Source of the DNA: Flavobacterium sp. UBA7680
Lineage (GTDB): Bacteria; Bacteroidota; Bacteroidia; Flavobacteriales; Flavobacteriaceae
Assembly: GCF_002482975.1 (NCBI RefSeq)
Contig: NZ_DLHA01000061.1
Location: 36,544 to 100,543, forward strand
Direction of reading: 5' to 3'
DNA: 64,000 bases
Both the position numbers and the translations under genes were made by a program. The notes beneath the pieces were generated by a model. The model had not been told where the DNA came from, did not search any database, and saw only the letters and a program-made list of their open reading frames with translations. Position 1 is the stretch's first letter. Every line of letters begins with the position of its first letter. This document shows positions 63,301 through 64,000 of this stretch, piece after piece.

Positions 63301-64000
63301 ATGGACAAACTATAAGTGCTAGCAATTCTTCAGGAACTTACACATCGACTTGGACGCCAGCAGCAAATCAGTTTTCGGCTTCTCATACGTTAACTGTTAC
63401 GGCTACTGCATCAAACGGAACAACAGAGTCAAAAACATATAGTTTTACATTAACTTGTTCAGGTTCAAACTGTCCTAATTCATTACCAGTAATTACTTGG
63501 AATTCACCATCTGCTACTGTATACCAAAATTCTTTCCAGGCTGTGCCAATTTCAGTTACAGCTGTAGATAGTAACGGATCGGTTTCAGGTGTTACGATTA
63601 CAATAAATGGAGGTACATTTAACATGACAGCAGGTACAAATAATACTTATACGTATAATTTTACACCATCTGCTTATCAGGATTATCCAGTTGTAATCAA
63701 AGCAACAGATAATCAATCTGGTGTAACTACCTTAAACAATACCATTAAAATTGCACAAGTAGGTACAAATAGATTCATTCCGCTTCCTTCTAAAATTATT
63801 TTAGGATATGCACATTCTTGGGAAAATGCTGGTGCTCCATTTTTATATTTTTCTCAAATGGTAGGAAGTAAGTTCAATGTAGTTGATTATTCTTTCGTAG
63901 AAACAGTTAATCGTGATGGTTATACACCAGTATTAACTACAAATGACAATAGATATTTGACCAATGGTGTTTTCAATAAGCAATTGTTGAAAAATGATAT
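60372..64000 (+). CDS. chiA: Large secreted two-domain chitinase ChiA (partial, 3' end outside window)
   Basis: ATG at 60372; 1209 complete codons are open to the window edge. Signal peptide MKHYYRLLFLLLFPLLALAQ. First GH18 domain (about 25-458) with SVGGW and catalytic DGFDIDWEY (155-163, Glu 162). Then a run of carboxypeptidase-regulatory-like modules (about 465-925), each opening with VSGTV or ISGTV-type strands; the last two units are almost identical (105 residues each). An Ig/PKD-like stretch follows (about 930-1125, VTITAPTAS, ITWNSPSAT). A second GH18 domain starts at about 1141 with ILGYAHSWEN, and its catalytic part is outside. The F. johnsoniae homologue is about 1580 residues, is secreted by T9SS and is needed for chitin growth. 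Confidence 0.95.
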   Translation, partial: MKHYYRLLFLLLFPLLALAQPAHGKKVVGYYAQWSIYARDFNVPKIDGSKITHLNYSFYGTTYDPAHPENTKLKCLDTYADFEHMEGGIPWDAPVKGNFYDLKKLKEKYPHLKVLISVGGWTKGQDLSPIAASPVARAALAADMANFIVTYPFIDGFDIDWEYPLSGGTDGTEIVNGSPVPPQKYSPDDNKNLVLLLKAMRQAMPNKLITIAAGNNVRKVSQQYLGPNNRSQYGMTEDISTYCDYITYFGYDFGGNWYDKTCYNAPLYASGNPNDPLYGATQSESLDELTNQYLNVIGFPANKLIMGLPFYGKKFDHVATNSTNGLFVSAPRDIVGGCTNPQNPIGTWDGSGACERSGSIEICDLVGNPVTNSHAYLDPNTMQVTPSAASAGWVRYFDNTTKVPYLYNATLKQFISYEDKQSMDLKVQYIKSRNLAGGMIWELSQDTRGSIPNSLLTQVDTSFGSVVPGTVSISGSAKNGSALVTDVTVELRNASNAVIQTIVSATGNFTFNSLTSGQNYTVTALKATYTFTPVTLTNVVVNQTGVIINGTQPTYTVSGTVLNGSTGVSGVTVSAVSGGSTLTAVSNASGVYSVAGLTAGLNYTVTAAKTGFSYTPASTVYNAIDANKTLNFAQGAAVVTYTVSGTVLNGTTPVSGVTVTAASTAGNVIATTNSSGAYTLTLASGGNYTVTAALTGQTYTPASTVYSNLNANKTLNFSQDVIVVPSSKISGTVKNGTTPVAGAKVEIVLPWTDSTHNWKSVLATTDSQGKYSFDNSVVAGYTTVTSLKLNSWENGETAYFPNNLANFAVPVNPTVYNFNTSSTAKAAQVQANLISGTVKNGTTPVAGAKVEIVLPWTDSTHNWKSVLATTDASGNYTFDNSVVAGYAQILSLKLNTWENGEQTYYPNNLANFAVPTTPTVYNFNRQAVVATKPVVTITAPTASAIAINLGSSINFVATVGLSAADATTISSVVFSLDGQTISASNSSGTYTSTWTPAANQFSASHTLTVTATASNGTTESKTYSFTLTCSGSNCPNSLPVITWNSPSATVYQNSFQAVPISVTAVDSNGSVSGVTITINGGTFNMTAGTNNTYTYNFTPSAYQDYPVVIKATDNQSGVTTLNNTIKIAQVGTNRFIPLPSKIILGYAHSWENAGAPFLYFSQMVGSKFNVVDYSFVETVNRDGYTPVLTTNDNRYLTNGVFNKQLLKND
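62562..63160 (+). repeat. Tandem 315-nt repeat within chiA
   Basis: Two direct copies, starting at 62562 and 62877 (GGAACAGTTAAAAACGGAAC in both), 315 nt or exactly 105 codons apart, nearly identical over their first 130 nt and still similar later. Each encodes one ISGTVKNGTTPVAGAKVEI module. In frame, so copy number can change without breaking the protein. Confidence 0.85.

Noticed and set aside
62486..63625. Several minus-strand ORFs opposite the chiA linker
   Set aside because: They mirror the repetitive Thr/Ser/Val-rich modules of the plus-strand gene and have no start signals or recognised domains.

Overview
The window is a chromosomal segment of a Flavobacterium-type bacterium (Bacteroidota), probably close to F. 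johnsoniae. The signs are: AT-rich DNA; TAnnTTTG-type -7 promoter boxes with little Shine-Dalgarno signal; SusC/SusD pairs; TonB-era outer-membrane genes; BshA of bacillithiol synthesis; and a chitin utilization locus whose gene order matches the one known in F. johnsoniae. No rRNA, tRNA, prophage, insertion sequence or CRISPR array was seen.

Positions 1-29800 are mostly housekeeping. First comes a minus-strand block: RNA methyltransferases (THUMP-like, TrmH/SpoU, RsmE), tsaD, an AI-2E family permease, a DUF4159 protein and an M43 metalloprotease lipoprotein. It is followed by a TamB-like giant (6.8-11.3 kb) and a glycolytic group (pfkA, gapA, a GlcNAc-kinase-like BadF/BcrAD protein, mgsA). 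Next are ridA, lptD, an amidase, an MCE protein, two Fe-S proteins, bshA, a PrcB-like lipoprotein, an outer-membrane beta-barrel, an LpxH-like phosphoesterase, aroC and a dicarboxylate symporter. Intergenic gaps carry several families of palindromic repeats, most densely at 23.3-23.7 kb, where a candidate structured RNA also lies.

Positions 29800-41200 hold a 43-residue double-glycine-leader peptide gene, a TPR hybrid histidine kinase convergent with a DEAD-box helicase (their stop codons overlap inside the loop of a shared terminator), histidine-degradation genes (hutG-like, hutI) split by a coiled-coil protein gene, a glutaminyl cyclotransferase, the SRP RNA with a well-formed promoter, an SDR enzyme and a small transaldolase.

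Positions 41200-64000 are the chitin utilization locus: an FHS/MFS sugar permease, a LytTR response regulator and LytS-type kinase, then susC1-susD1-GH18, susC2-susD2-nagB(PIG-L fusion)-GH20, and the first 1209 codons of a two-GH18 chitinase (chiA) that runs off the window. The expected flow is: secreted ChiA breaks chitin, SusCD pairs import oligomers, GH18 and GH20 enzymes cut them to GlcNAc, the permease takes GlcNAc into the cytoplasm, the GlcNAc-kinase-like protein (13.9 kb) may phosphorylate it, and the NagB/PIG-L fusion could deacetylate and deaminate it into glycolysis.

The most notable new observation is a shared promoter layout upstream of susC1, susC2 and the permease gene. TGAAT, a first CGTTTGT-like half-site and a TAnnTTTA box recur at identical distances (14 and 60 nt). 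A second half-site lies 21 nt after the first in both susC copies. One half-site fits the LytTR consensus exactly, so this is a strong candidate operator for the adjacent LytTR regulator.
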